Positions 40,066 through 51,090 of a stretch of 64,000 nt of DNA are shown one piece after another (within the stretch, counting starts at the first letter, position 1; each line of letters opens with the position of its first letter). Both the position numbers and the translations under genes were made by a program. This DNA is from Brugia malayi (Eukaryota; Nematoda; Chromadorea; Rhabditida; Onchocercidae): positions 3,343,001 through 3,407,000 of the forward strand of contig NW_025062476.1 of NCBI RefSeq assembly GCF_000002995.4, written 5' to 3'. Below the pieces are notes generated by a model that searched no databases, was not told where the DNA came from, and saw nothing but the letters and a program-made list of their open reading frames with translations.

Positions 40066-43000
40066 ATGCATTTCGAAGTTTGTGGAATAGCAGCATTTCA
40101 TGCATTGTCGCTTATTTTGATTGCAACAACAGTTATAGCCGATGAATTAATTTTCATACAAATAGTATGTTTTACTTTGAAAATACTTTACAAAATCAAA
40201 ACTAATTCACTTTTCTCGAAATCTATTCCAAAACTATTTCATCAATTTGAATGATAGCATAAATTCCGATCAATAAATTCTGAATCTATGAAAGGAAGCT
40301 ATTAAAAAAGCAAGAGGAAAAAATAAATAAATAAACTGTGATAATTAATTCTATTGCTATGATAAGCCATCAGTTCACTTTATCTCGGTTTATCAGCTTG
40401 AACCAATTTAAAAGAAAAAGTAAATTTCTCTGTTAAATATTTGCTATTTCTTCTCTTTTCCTCTTAAAAATTTTCAGGTTTGGCGTCATGGTGACCGTGC
40501 TCCGATATTTACATATCCAACTGATACTCATCAGGAAGATGCATGGCCATACGGTTGGGGTGAACTCACCGAGGTTAGATTGTATATGAAATATGTTTTC
40601 TTGAATTTTTTTTTTCTCGACTAATTTTAAATTCAAAACATTATCAGAATTAATTAATATACATTAGTTAAATTCAGCTTGGAATGATGCAACAATTTGC
40701 TCTTGGACAATTAATTCGACAGCGATACATCGAAAAAGATTATAATTTCTTGTCGCAAAATTATAAACCGAAAGAAGTTTGCTTGCTTTATTCAATTTCT
40801 ATCAAATAAGCTTTAATTATTTCCGATTTTTCTCATCATTCGCTAGAAGATGAAAAATTGAATTGATTTGATTACGTTAATCTATAACTTAAAAAAAAAA
40901 AATAAAATAAAGAAATTCATGAATTAAAGAGATCAGAAATGAGCGTTTATTATTTTAAAATGTTAATTGTTTTGAAAAATTCGAAAGTAAACTGCAGTAA
41001 ATATAATGCTACATATTTTTTATAAATCGTTTAATTAATTAATTAATGCTAATCTTTTTTTCTACGATTCATGCAATGAGTACAGTAATTAAAACAAAAA
41101 ATAAAAAATAATTTCAAAAATTTTACAGTTGTATATTAGAAGTACCGATGTAAATCGAACATTAATTAGTGCAATGGCTAATTTGGCTGGTATGTATCCT
41201 ACAGGAATACCTGGAAAGGATTATCCGGAATACAAGCAATGGCCATCTCATTGGACACCCATACCTATTCATACTATCGACAATGAGGAAGATTTTGTAA
41301 TTTTCATTTTTTTTTTTTAAAACAATTTTTTAATCCTTATTTTTGCTATTTTCGGACAATTTTAAACATTGATAATCAAAATACTTGAAGTTACCATGGT
41401 TTCAAAGCTTTTAATATATAATTAATGCTGGCCGGGAAAAAGTCAAATTATATTTATTCCTTTGAAAATGGCTGAATTTTTAGTTTTAAAATTAAGCGCT
41501 AAGTTATATCATACCTAACGCATTGCAATAATAAGAATGAATGAGTTAATCTTTGGTTTAAAATTCATTTAATTTCTGTTCATTAATAAAAATGATTTTA
41601 AGGTAGGAAACGTTTTTAGTCGATGTCCTCGCGTTGATCAATTAACAGCTATTATTCGTTGCAGTAAACATTACCGAGATATAGCTGATGAAAATAAAGT
41701 AATACTTTGAAATGAATTCATGAAGTTTCTCAAAGATTCATATCAACTAAAAATTATTCAAACAAAAATTTCTAATTATTATCATTTTGATGAATTGTTT
41801 TTTACTCCTTTATCTAAACAGGTAGAATTGATCAACAAACTGATGAATAGAATTTGCATAAAGCTTTAGAAGGCAGTTTGTCAAAATTTGAAGAGAGGAA
41901 GAAAATATTAAATGTTATCTAATTTTTAGTCGTTATCATTCCTTCATACTTTTACTTTTACTTTTTCAACTTTTTTACAGCTCACATACTCATTTTTAAA
42001 AATTCTCGAAATCTAAAATGTCTTATTACATTCTCAAATTGTGTTGTGAACTGATTACTTGTAAATAATGAAATGATTTAATGGTTTATTATATTTGATA
42101 ATTATTTATTCTAATTACTAATTAGATACATAAATCGATATAAGAACTATTTCTCATAATTTTTCATCACATCTTTAGGTTTTACACAAACTAATATCGT
42201 TTCTTTAGGAAATTCTCATAATTTTTGTCCTTTGTTTTAGGATTTTTTTGATTATGTAAGCAAAAAAAGTGGTATGAAAGTAAACTTAGCCAATGTACAC
42301 ACCATTAACGATATTCATTATGCAGAGGTTTGACTTTCTTTTTTTCCTTTTCTTTACCTAAATTAATTCGATGAGTTGTTTACACTTATATTTCATAAAA
42401 ATTAATGAAACAAATTCCAATTATTTGATATAACTAAACTGTAAATTTATGTGACAAAACGTAACCAATTGATTACAAATTAATTTAAAGTGTTAAATTT
42501 AAGTATTGTGAGACATGCAAAAGAGATATGTTAATGAAAGAATTTCATAAATTAATGAATTTCATTGCAGATGATGCATAATCTGTCACAGCCATCCTGG
42601 ATCACCGATGATGTTTCCAAAAAGTTAAGTAATTTATCCATGATAACCAGTGAATTTATATATGGTATATCAGAACCATATCTACCGGAACTGATTAAAC
42701 TTAGAGGAGGTAAAGCATTTGCTATTATTTGTAAGCCACTCCTGAAATTTATAAATAATTATTGATATTATTAACTGATAGATTGAAATGGCTAATTTGA
42801 TAGCTATCATTTCAGATTTCTTCAACAGTTCCATATGTTCACATTTGACATGAAAGTCATGCTTATTTTTATCATTTTACATCTATAATCTGAATCTGTG
42901 ATTTATTAATGAATTATTGAAGTTAAAATTCACAAGCATAATCTCATGATTCAATGATTTTTCTCATATTTTTTTTTTTTGAAAATCATTTGTAATTCTT

Positions 43001-44267
43001 AAATTGAATTGAAAAATTGAAGTTTAATAATCACAATACTTTATGCGAAATATTGGTTTAAGTTTTAATAAAAACAATGTAATTTCTAGGCTAAACTTTA
43101 TTTTACTCTTTAATACTCTCCTAGAAAAGTAACTTTTTTGTTAGTGCAAAGAAATGCATGAAAATAACTGTTAATTTAGGCAGTTTATTGAAACTTTTTT
43201 TGGAAAATATAAACCAGAAGAAAGAATGTTTGTCGAATCCGAAAAATTCTAGTTGTTCATGGATTCTACAACGTAAATATTTCGCCCTTTCAGCAGTATG
43301 TATTTTGCATATGCTATATTTTTGAAAGAACTATTCAGGAAAAATATCATAAAATTTTTTGTTGAAAATTATTTGAGGACTTTTCTGAAAAGTTTACTCA
43401 ATTAAAAATATTAAAAAAAAAAAAGGAAAAACAAGCAAAAGTTGTGAATTAATAAAATACTAAGTAAGTCAATTTGTCACATCCTAAATTTACTTTACTT
43501 TTTTCATTTCAAACTGTTTTAACATATTTCATTCTTCCTTTTTTAAAATATATTTAACAGCATGACACAACAGTTGCTGCATTATTAGCTACACTTGCTG
43601 ATGAAAAAATTCTCGAGGAAAGTTTACCGCAATATACTGCTTCTATTGCAATAGAATTGTGGAATAAAACCGACGTAGGATTCGCAGTAAAAGTATTTAT
43701 TTCTTAAGCTGTTTTTTTTTTTTATTTATATTTTTAACATATTTTAACTTATCACTTTTATAATTTCATTGTTGCTATTTAATTTCGTTCTTTTTACTAT
43801 TAACTTATACGATAGTTTCACCGCAAAATTACTGATATCGTTTCAGTATGAATTTATTGTAATAATAAGTTTGTTTTACAGTTATTGTACTATTAACCCG
43901 CTTATTTAAATTGAATATATTGGACTAATTTCTCTACTACTAGTCCAATTAATTAATTAATTAATTAATTCTAGTTTAGTTCCAAGCAATCTTCAATGAG
44001 TTATATTATGTTCAAAATCATAATTTGAAATATCAGATTTAATTGTTGTTACTCTTTCAGATACTCTTTCATGAAGCATTCCATCATCAATACCGTGCGA
44101 TAACACGTTTTACGAAAGGATGTCCATCTGATAGTGATTTCTGTCCATTAAATCTTTTCCTAAAGCGATCAAAAAATTTCTTACCTAAAAATATCAAACA
44201 GGAATGTTTACCAAAGGATGAAATGAATAGATCAATTTATAGATTGTGTGATACTGAAACTATTTAA
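40066..44267 (+). CDS. Secreted histidine acid phosphatase
   Basis: 412-residue histidine acid phosphatase (prostatic/lysosomal type; nematode PHO family). It hydrolyses phosphomonoesters at acid pH through a phosphohistidine intermediate. Exons: 40066-40164, 40478-40573, 40678-40776, 41129-41296, 41603-41698, 42241-42327, 42571-42709, 43180-43295, 43561-43692, 44061-44267; all phases join. Residues 1-25 form a signal peptide. The catalytic motif WRHGDRAP lies at 35-42 (nucleophile His37), and the second-half HD pair is His301-Asp302 in [14 protein letters not shown]. Cysteines and N-glycosylation sequons (NRT, NLS, NKT) fit a secreted or luminal enzyme. Length is normal for the family and no membrane anchor is obvious at the C-terminus. 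A leader acceptor ends 12 bases before the ATG, and AATAAA at 44298 follows the stop. The upstream GATA site suggests gut expression. Confidence 0.93.
43920..43970. repeat. Short inverted repeat beside (AATT)n
   Basis: Arms TTGGACTA (43920-43927) and TAGTCCAA (43941-43948) with a 13-base loop, followed by an AATT tandem run to about 43970. It lies in the last intron of the acid phosphatase gene and could fold as a small hairpin. No function is suggested. Confidence 0.75.
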
Positions 44268-44297
44268 TTTTAATTACTTTGTATTATTGTCGTATTA

Positions 44298-44303
44298 AAT
44301 AAA
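44298..44303 (+). terminator. Poly(A) signal AATAAA, acid phosphatase
   Basis: AATAAA lies 30 bases after the stop codon, with a second AATAAA overlapping just downstream. The position fits a very short 3' UTR. Confidence 0.6.
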
Positions 44304-45829
44304 ATAAATTGTTATTCCTTCCAACTTTCTCTGACTAATACAAAAAAATCAAATTAATTACAGAAAAAATAATGATTAATGATGAAATATTTTTATTAAA
44401 AGTTACTACAATCATTTATTATCTTTTTCGTCCTCTCACTGACATATATTTTTTTTCATTGATATTTTACCAATGTTCCACAATTAACCAAATTTTAACT
44501 CAAATTCTATTTTCTAAGATATAATTTGCTTCATTCTGTTTATTAGCTCTTTCTTTCGCTTTACTTTTCAAATCTTTTAGCATAAATATTTTTCGCTTCT
44601 TCTTCATCTAATTCGACTTATAGATAGCATAACGAAAATCAAATTTGAATTTAATTTGCAAAGTCATAAACATAAATATTTAAATGTAATGATATCCATA
44701 TTATATATGTGTCACTATAACTATAACTGTCATTTATCATGATTAACTTAGCTTAACTCGGTAATTCTATCCATTCGTCTAGAATCCAACGTTGAATGTT
44801 ATTTTCCAGAAGGCTTCCAGAGTTCAAAAAGATTCCCTCATTCACAATCAGTGATAACCTATCACTGATAATATGAATATTTAATTTTCTTCAACTAGTT
44901 GAACACTTTTAATTAAAATCAAAGGATGAATATTAATTGTTACAGCTACTCAAACACAATAACAAACACAGAAAATAAAACTATTGGAATTCAATTTGGT
45001 AATAACATTTGTTTGATAAAAGTTTGAAATAAGGCCAAGCTGAAATAACTTAACAACACTGCTAATCAATAATGAAAATGATTTTCTCATTCTAAAATTC
45101 ATTATTTTCATGTTTTTTCCCAAATATAATATTACCAACTCAAAACTTTCATTAACTCCAATGATTCATTTCCTTTCTGCTAAGTAAATTATAAATTTGT
45201 AGGATGGATTAATTTCTTTTGTTTCGCTTTTTTTTTTATTTCGTATATCTTTTCAAAGTAAGAGTAATTTTGAATAAGCAGTTAATGGAAAGTTATCATA
45301 ATTACTTTTATATTACACTATCTATAACTTTTCAAACTACTTATGTTATCTTCTTTGACTTATGATAACAAGGTAATATATTACTTTTACAGAATCTCGA
45401 CAACATTTCATAGATGCATAATAGGTAATACTCTAAAAATAGATCATTTTCATCACAAAAATCATTCATTTCTCAATTAGTACTGATAACATTTCCATAC
45501 GCTAAGATAATCATTCATTCATATTCATTCTCGAAAAGATAAACAAACAGTAAGTTTTAATGAAGTAAATGATAAACAAGGAAATGTTGACCAATGCTGA
45601 CCACTATTTCATTGGTATCTCTGGAATGTCCACTATATTTGTTTATGGATTAGAAAGTAAATAAAAGAATCAGAAGAAAAAAAAATTATTTCAAAATAAT
45701 TTTGTAATAAATAAATTATGATAATAAATTAAGCAACAAAAATATCGTCAAAATGAAGAGCAGTTTTTTGATAATTTGAAAAATTTCCCTTTAATTTTTT
45801 GATTATTGTTGCAACAAACATTGTATTAT

Positions 45830-45914
45830 TATTGTGTGAGCAATGTTACTATATAAGCATTTCTATTGTATGAGTATTGTTACTGTATGAGCATTGTTAT
45901 TGTATCAGCATTCA
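45830..45914. repeat. Five-copy 17-base tandem repeat
   Basis: Five adjacent 17-base units (45830, 45847, 45864, 45881, 45898) diverge from a consensus close to TATTGTATGAGCATTGT. Units 3, 4 and 5 are the most alike. The array lies about 500 bases upstream of the SUMO protease start. Confidence 0.85.
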
Positions 45915-46147
45915 TATAACATTAGTGCAATTATTATTCTGTAAATTTAAACAATTGATCAAATTTTCTTTAATTTTTTATTTTCAATTCTTTTTGTAAT
46001 CTTAATAAAAAAAATTCTTCAAATAATACCAAATGCATTATTTGAAATTTTTTAAAAAAAAAATGAAAAAATTTGTGAGTGAAATTTCCTAATGAAATTT
46101 TAATTTCCCTGAGTTCAATAGGGTCCCACAGAGAATGACTGTGTTTG

Positions 46148-46183
46148 GACGAGAGCGGTGCTCGTTTTGGGTTGTCTCTCGTC
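46148..46183. promoter_or_regulatory. GC-rich hairpin in putative promoter
   Basis: Arms GACGAGAG (46148-46155) and CTCTCGTC (46176-46183) form a perfect 8-base inverted repeat with a 20-base loop. It sits in the most GC-rich non-coding stretch noticed in the window, about 210 bases before the SUMO protease ATG. It may be a paired protein-binding site in the promoter or part of an unrecognised structured RNA. Confidence 0.35.
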
Positions 46184-46340
46184 GGACGCTGTTCCCAAAT
46201 ATTTGTCATTTGCTTTTGCTCTTTCTGTTTCTATTCGGGCGGTATCTCCTTTGTCGGTTGGGACTGTAAATTTTGATTGAAGTTTTAAAGAATTTTAAAT
46301 TAAAAAAAAAAAAAAAAAACAAGAAGTTATACTTCAATTA

Positions 46341-46392
46341 TTTCAAATAGAAGTTTGGAGCGATTAAGAGCGGTTGTTACGCTACGTAACCG
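46341..46392 (+). promoter_or_regulatory. Possible SL trans-splice acceptor, SUMO protease
   Basis: TTTCAAATAG ends at 46350, leaving a 42-base 5' UTR before the ATG at 46393. The motif is weaker than those of the other genes here. Confidence 0.35.
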
Positions 46393-49300
46393 ATGAATGG
46401 GTTCGCCAATGAGCTCAATTCTTTGTCAGATGACGAGAACGAGACTAAGGTTTGTACCTAAGTGATATTTCGTTTTGCTTTTGAACTTGATAAATTTATA
46501 CAAATTTTTGCGTCTAAATATATTTAGTACTTTTTTTCATTATGAATAGGAATTCTTTAGGTACTTTTATTCCCTTAATTTTTATCCCTAGGTAAATAAT
46601 CAATTTGCAACCGTATTCTGACTAATATTCTGGGAATTCAGTGTTTTGATATGATATCCTTATGAGTTGAGCAACAATGAGAGGTAATAATTTATATATT
46701 TCATCTCAAATACAGTTTTCATTTAATGGTGTAGCTTTTCAGGAGGTTCTTGAAGTAGATATACGTACCGAAATAATTCGCGTAAGATTTCCATCCCTGT
46801 CACTGCATATTAGTATTGCTGATTTGTTATGCTTAGCCGAAGGTGAACTACTCAATGGTACCATTATTGATTTCTACTTGAATCATATAAGATGCCATTT
46901 GATACAAGATTCGTAAGTTTTGATTGGTATTTCTCTATATTTATTATCCAGGTTTGGATGGAGAGTAACCCAAACTTCCTTCCTGAAATCTATTGTTAAT
47001 GAAACATGAAACCTAGGTTGAATCAGTCTTCTACTCTCTCTGAATCAGCTTTTTCCTGGAAATCTCACCTATTATTAGTGGAAGTAAAGGAAACCAGGGC
47101 ACATTAAGGTATGAGATGATGCTGAGTCGTCATTCTTCATTGTGAAGTAGTGATATGCTATGTTTATGGTAGCAGTTTGCTATAAGTTGAAGGAAAGAAT
47201 TAACTGTTGCACTAATATTTTATAATATCCGTAGTTGTGAGTTTACTTTTATTAGCTGAGATGATTTTTTGGAATAATTAAGCGATTACAATCGTGAGTC
47301 TCTTTCTGGAAGGGTTGCCGTATTCTTCAGCATATGGGTACTGATTGATCTAATTGATTTATAGAAATTTGCGAATGCATATATTTCCATCGTTGTTCTG
47401 GGGAAATTTGAAGTCATGGTTCAGGAACTTAAACACTGGTGTTGATAGGTTTGCAGTGACTGGAATTGGTAGCACTGATGAAGTAAGTGTTTGAAAAGTT
47501 GCCATTTATTTGTAGGAATTTTTTGATATATAGAAAATCATAGTTATTTGCATCGCATTTCTTTGCTCCTCACTTATTTTATTTTCTTTACTTTTGGCAA
47601 CTTAATTCCAAAAAAGCCGCATTTAAATCACAATTTAGCTGTGTTGCATCCTAGAGATATTGCATCTTAGAGCTATTAGAATCCAATCGAGTAACTCGAG
47701 AGTTTATCTCCTTTGAAAGGTTGTGGGTTCATTTCAGAGGTGCTTCTGTATGTGCCTGTATTTCCAGGCATTCTAAAGGCATTTGAAGTATATTTTACCA
47801 TTGAAAATATATTTCTAAATCTTCATCGATATCGATGTAGTGAATTCGATTCAGTCTTCAAGCACTTTGTTGGAATCGTCCAATCAAATGTATGATAAAT
47901 GGTTAGTTAAGTTCCACCATTTTTTAGGTCTCGAATCCAAGTCGCATTCAGTATTGGCTTGAAGATGAAGACATATTTGATGCAGATTTTCTGGTGATCC
48001 CTGTTAACGAATACAACCATTGGTTAGAATCAAAAATTTATTGAATATTCAAAGTTAAATTTCCAATTCTATTCGTTCTTTTGATTTCGAAAAAAAAAAT
48101 CACGCTCACTTATACGACCATCTTGTTTTGATAAATAAAAGTAATAACGATGCTGCTATAGCAGAAAATGGAATACATTTTTAGAGACTTTGTACTCAAG
48201 ATAATGTGCAAACCTTGTTGTAGTCTTATGGTGTTGTTCCGTAATATCGTTTGATTAACGGATTAAATAAATTTCTTATGCCAATTGAACTGACCAATTT
48301 CAGGTCTTTAACAATAATTTCGATGTCATGTTTAACACAGCAGTTATCCATTTCCGAACTTTTAATAATAATTTTTGATTCACAACAATCCATTGAACTG
48401 CCCTGTACAGAAGATATTGTAAATACTCTTAAAACTTTCCTTTTGGTAAGTGTATTTTACTGGTGATCTGAAAAATTTACGCTATAATTTTTAAGGGAGA
48501 CAAATCTTTCCTTCATCTTCTACATAAATCTCGTTGTATGCATTTGCGCTTACAGGTTCTTAAGATAGGAAAGAACTTTTGGTAAACGAATTAATTGAAT
48601 TCAACAGTTTAATTATGAAATGAAAAATTTGGTTGTGCAGATTCATTGGTAGAACTGTATACTTTAATTTATTTTCTCCAAATATTGCTAGAACTGCGTC
48701 AACCTTATATTCAGTTTAATATATCTGCGTTAAATTACGTAGCTTCCTTAACACCAGTCATTCGCTTTAGCGAGCTTCCGAATTGAGTGCACGGAAAGAA
48801 AATCTGTTGACGAAACAAATCAAAACGGTGATACCGAAAAATTTACCCCAGCAAGAAAATGACGTCGATTGCGGTTTGTACATATTGGAATATGCACAGC
48901 GTTTCCTTCTCCAACCTCCGATCAAAGTAATTTCTTTACGGCTTTCTGGAGAACTTTAATGTAACGTGATTGTGGCAGTTAGAATGTGATGATGGCAGTG
49001 TTTTTGTACTAACTTTTCCTTCTAATCTTAACTTATTTCGTCATTTTCATAGTATGAATATTCTCATGAAATAATTTTTGGTTGTTTACGATTCAGAAAA
49101 AATTTCCATTTTATTAGGACCTTACATTATACGGTGATTTTGATTTCGCATCGCACTATCCGGATTTCAACATTACCTCAAAACGCCGAAGTATCCGCAA
49201 TGCTTTATCAGCACTTTGTGCGGACAGTAGCAAATGGTCGCAGTTCTTCGACGTTGAGCAGTAAGCTGTATATAAAGTATATTATATTTGATGTATGAGT

Positions 49301-49484
49301 TAGGATCAAGATATAAGCATGAGGCTGGTGAAATTTGATCTTTCAAAAATGCAAACCCCGATTGTGGAATTATCTGTTCACGTTTAAAATAATTTTTTTT
49401 CGTTTTTCTTTCCACTCATTTTTATTATTATTACACTCATTTGCTTGTTATTTCAGGTGCGATACAGTTCTGGACTGGAAGTAA
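46393..49484 (+). CDS. SENP/Ulp-type SUMO protease (SENP6/7-like)
   Basis: 302-residue C48 cysteine protease that should remove SUMO from proteins or trim SUMO chains. Exons: 46393-46449, 46743-46912, 47365-47482, 47928-48022, 48304-48445, 48771-48926, 49118-49260, 49457-49484; all phases join. The entry motif GELLNGTIIDFYLNHI (SENP6/7 type) lies in exon 2, followed by RMHIFPSLFW. The catalytic residues are all present: His146 in NHW, Asp172 in IIFDSQQS, Gln222 and Cys228 in the DCGLYILEYAQ context. The product is essentially the catalytic domain with about 30 residues before it; vertebrate SENP6/7 have long N-terminal extensions. Exon 1 (MNGFANELNSLSDDENETK) joins in phase but is supported only by its splice sites, so a longer 5' part is possible. 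The AATAAA overlaps the stop codon. Confidence 0.9.
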
Positions 49485-49488
49485 TAAA
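49483..49488 (+). terminator. Poly(A) signal overlapping the stop codon
   Basis: The stop TAA and the hexamer AATAAA share bases (TAATAAA at 49482-49488), which would give a minimal 3' UTR if this signal is used. Confidence 0.4.
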
Positions 49489-51090
49489 TTCAAAACGGGT
49501 GGTATTTATTCACTGTATTTCTATCGAAATTTATGTTTTTATAATTCATGTATCCTTTTCTTTTACCGGTGAAGGATTTTTTTTATGCTGTGTTAGGCAA
49601 TGAGTCACAGATGTGAGAATGAATTGTTGCCGGGTATAATTTGCTGCGTTCATTTAACATTTTGCCTTGTCCTTGTTTTCTTTCTTTTTTTTTTTCTTCG
49701 ATTTTGAGAGAACTTCCTGCTTCCTATTCGTAGTTTTTCGGGTTATTTAGGCACACTTGAATGCATAATGTAAAATTGTAAACGTAATCGTGAGGAAGTG
49801 AAGCAGATTAGAGATCAGACTTTTATTATTTATGTGATCATGTATATTTACTATCAAAATAGACGGTTATTTATCAGTACACTGTAAATAGGTTACATTT
49901 TTTCTTTTTTTTTTCATCAAATGTATCTTTAATAACAGTAACAGTTAATCACAACAATGTTATGACAATAATAATAGTAATAATAATAATAAAGCAAAGA
50001 AAAATGGATAATGGACATTGTCATATTAGCTCTTAGGACCTGCTTTATAGGTTAAGACTTGACACACACACTGCAATTTTAAAGTGGAACTTTTGTCAAG
50101 CCATACGGATAATATCGATGATAATTTTTTCTTTTCCATACAGTCTCTTCCATTTCTGATATTACTCTACACATATATTTTTTAATGCAGCCATAAGCTA
50201 GACTTGGTCATAGAATCCCAGAACTGGTTATTATCCAGAAGTATTTGGAAGATTGTTCAAACGATGCATCTGAATGTATCGTTGAAACAGATCACAGTTA
50301 TCATTAACAAAATGCTACATTTTAGTCCTTGAGTGATAGACGCAAACGAAATCAATCGTTAAAAAAAAAAAAATTATTACGATATATAATACTGAGATGC
50401 AACTAGTTTAAAAGACTTTGTTGTTGAATTGGAAAAGACAAGAAATATATACAAAGTGCGGGAAAATGATGAAAAATTCTTGAAGGCAAATGTACTACAA
50501 AAAGTTTTTCCTATTTAAAATTACTACTGTAGTAGGAGATCAGAAAGCTGAAATAGACTAAGATCTTTTGATTTTAGAATTTCTTCATATGTACCTTTGA
50601 ATGGACGTCATTAGAAATCCAGAAAATGAAGTGGAAAACCTATTGAGGAATTGCAAAAAAAGTTTTCATTATATAATTGGAGATAAGCAAATAACTATTC
50701 CTAATTTCCTGAACAGAAATAATTCCGAAATAGTGATACATATTGTACGAATGATAAGGAGTGATACGGTTCTTTATGCCTTTGTAATTCAGTGAACTAA
50801 GTTTATCAATCAGTAATGATGATCGAGAATTAAGTACTCATGTAATTTTTTTAATTTAAACTTAACATGGAACGGAATCATTGCTATTCTTTTATCTTCT
50901 ATTATTATGCACAAATGATGCATAAAGTTAGATAATTAGTTAACAGCTCTGTCACCATTTTAATTTGCTTAATTTATGACTGAAAAGTAATATCAGAAGT
51001 TTCAACATCAAATAAATTCTTTTAAGATATTAATATCTGACCACAAATTGAGAGGAATAAATTTTGCCGGAAATATGCTTGAAAGAAATG
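49489..51090. other. Convergent 3' region, SUMO protease and Wntless
   Basis: Tail-to-tail spacer of 1.6 kb. Two coding-like plus-strand stretches are visible. One at about 50190-50333 follows a TTTAATGCAG acceptor and contains VIESQNWLLSRSIWKIVQT. The other is the open frame 50601-50795, starting MDVIRNPENEVENLL. Neither matches a known family and no intact gene can be drawn. The rest is AT-rich and probably 3' UTR. Confidence 0.4.

Larger units (their letters stand above)
44304..46350. other. Intergenic, no gene seen
   Basis: About 2 kb between the acid phosphatase and the SUMO protease, both on the plus strand. Most of it is AT-rich with no coding signal. It contains a 17-base tandem repeat at 45830-45914 and a notably GC-rich stretch at about 46110-46270, which is probably the promoter region of the protease gene. 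Confidence 0.55.
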
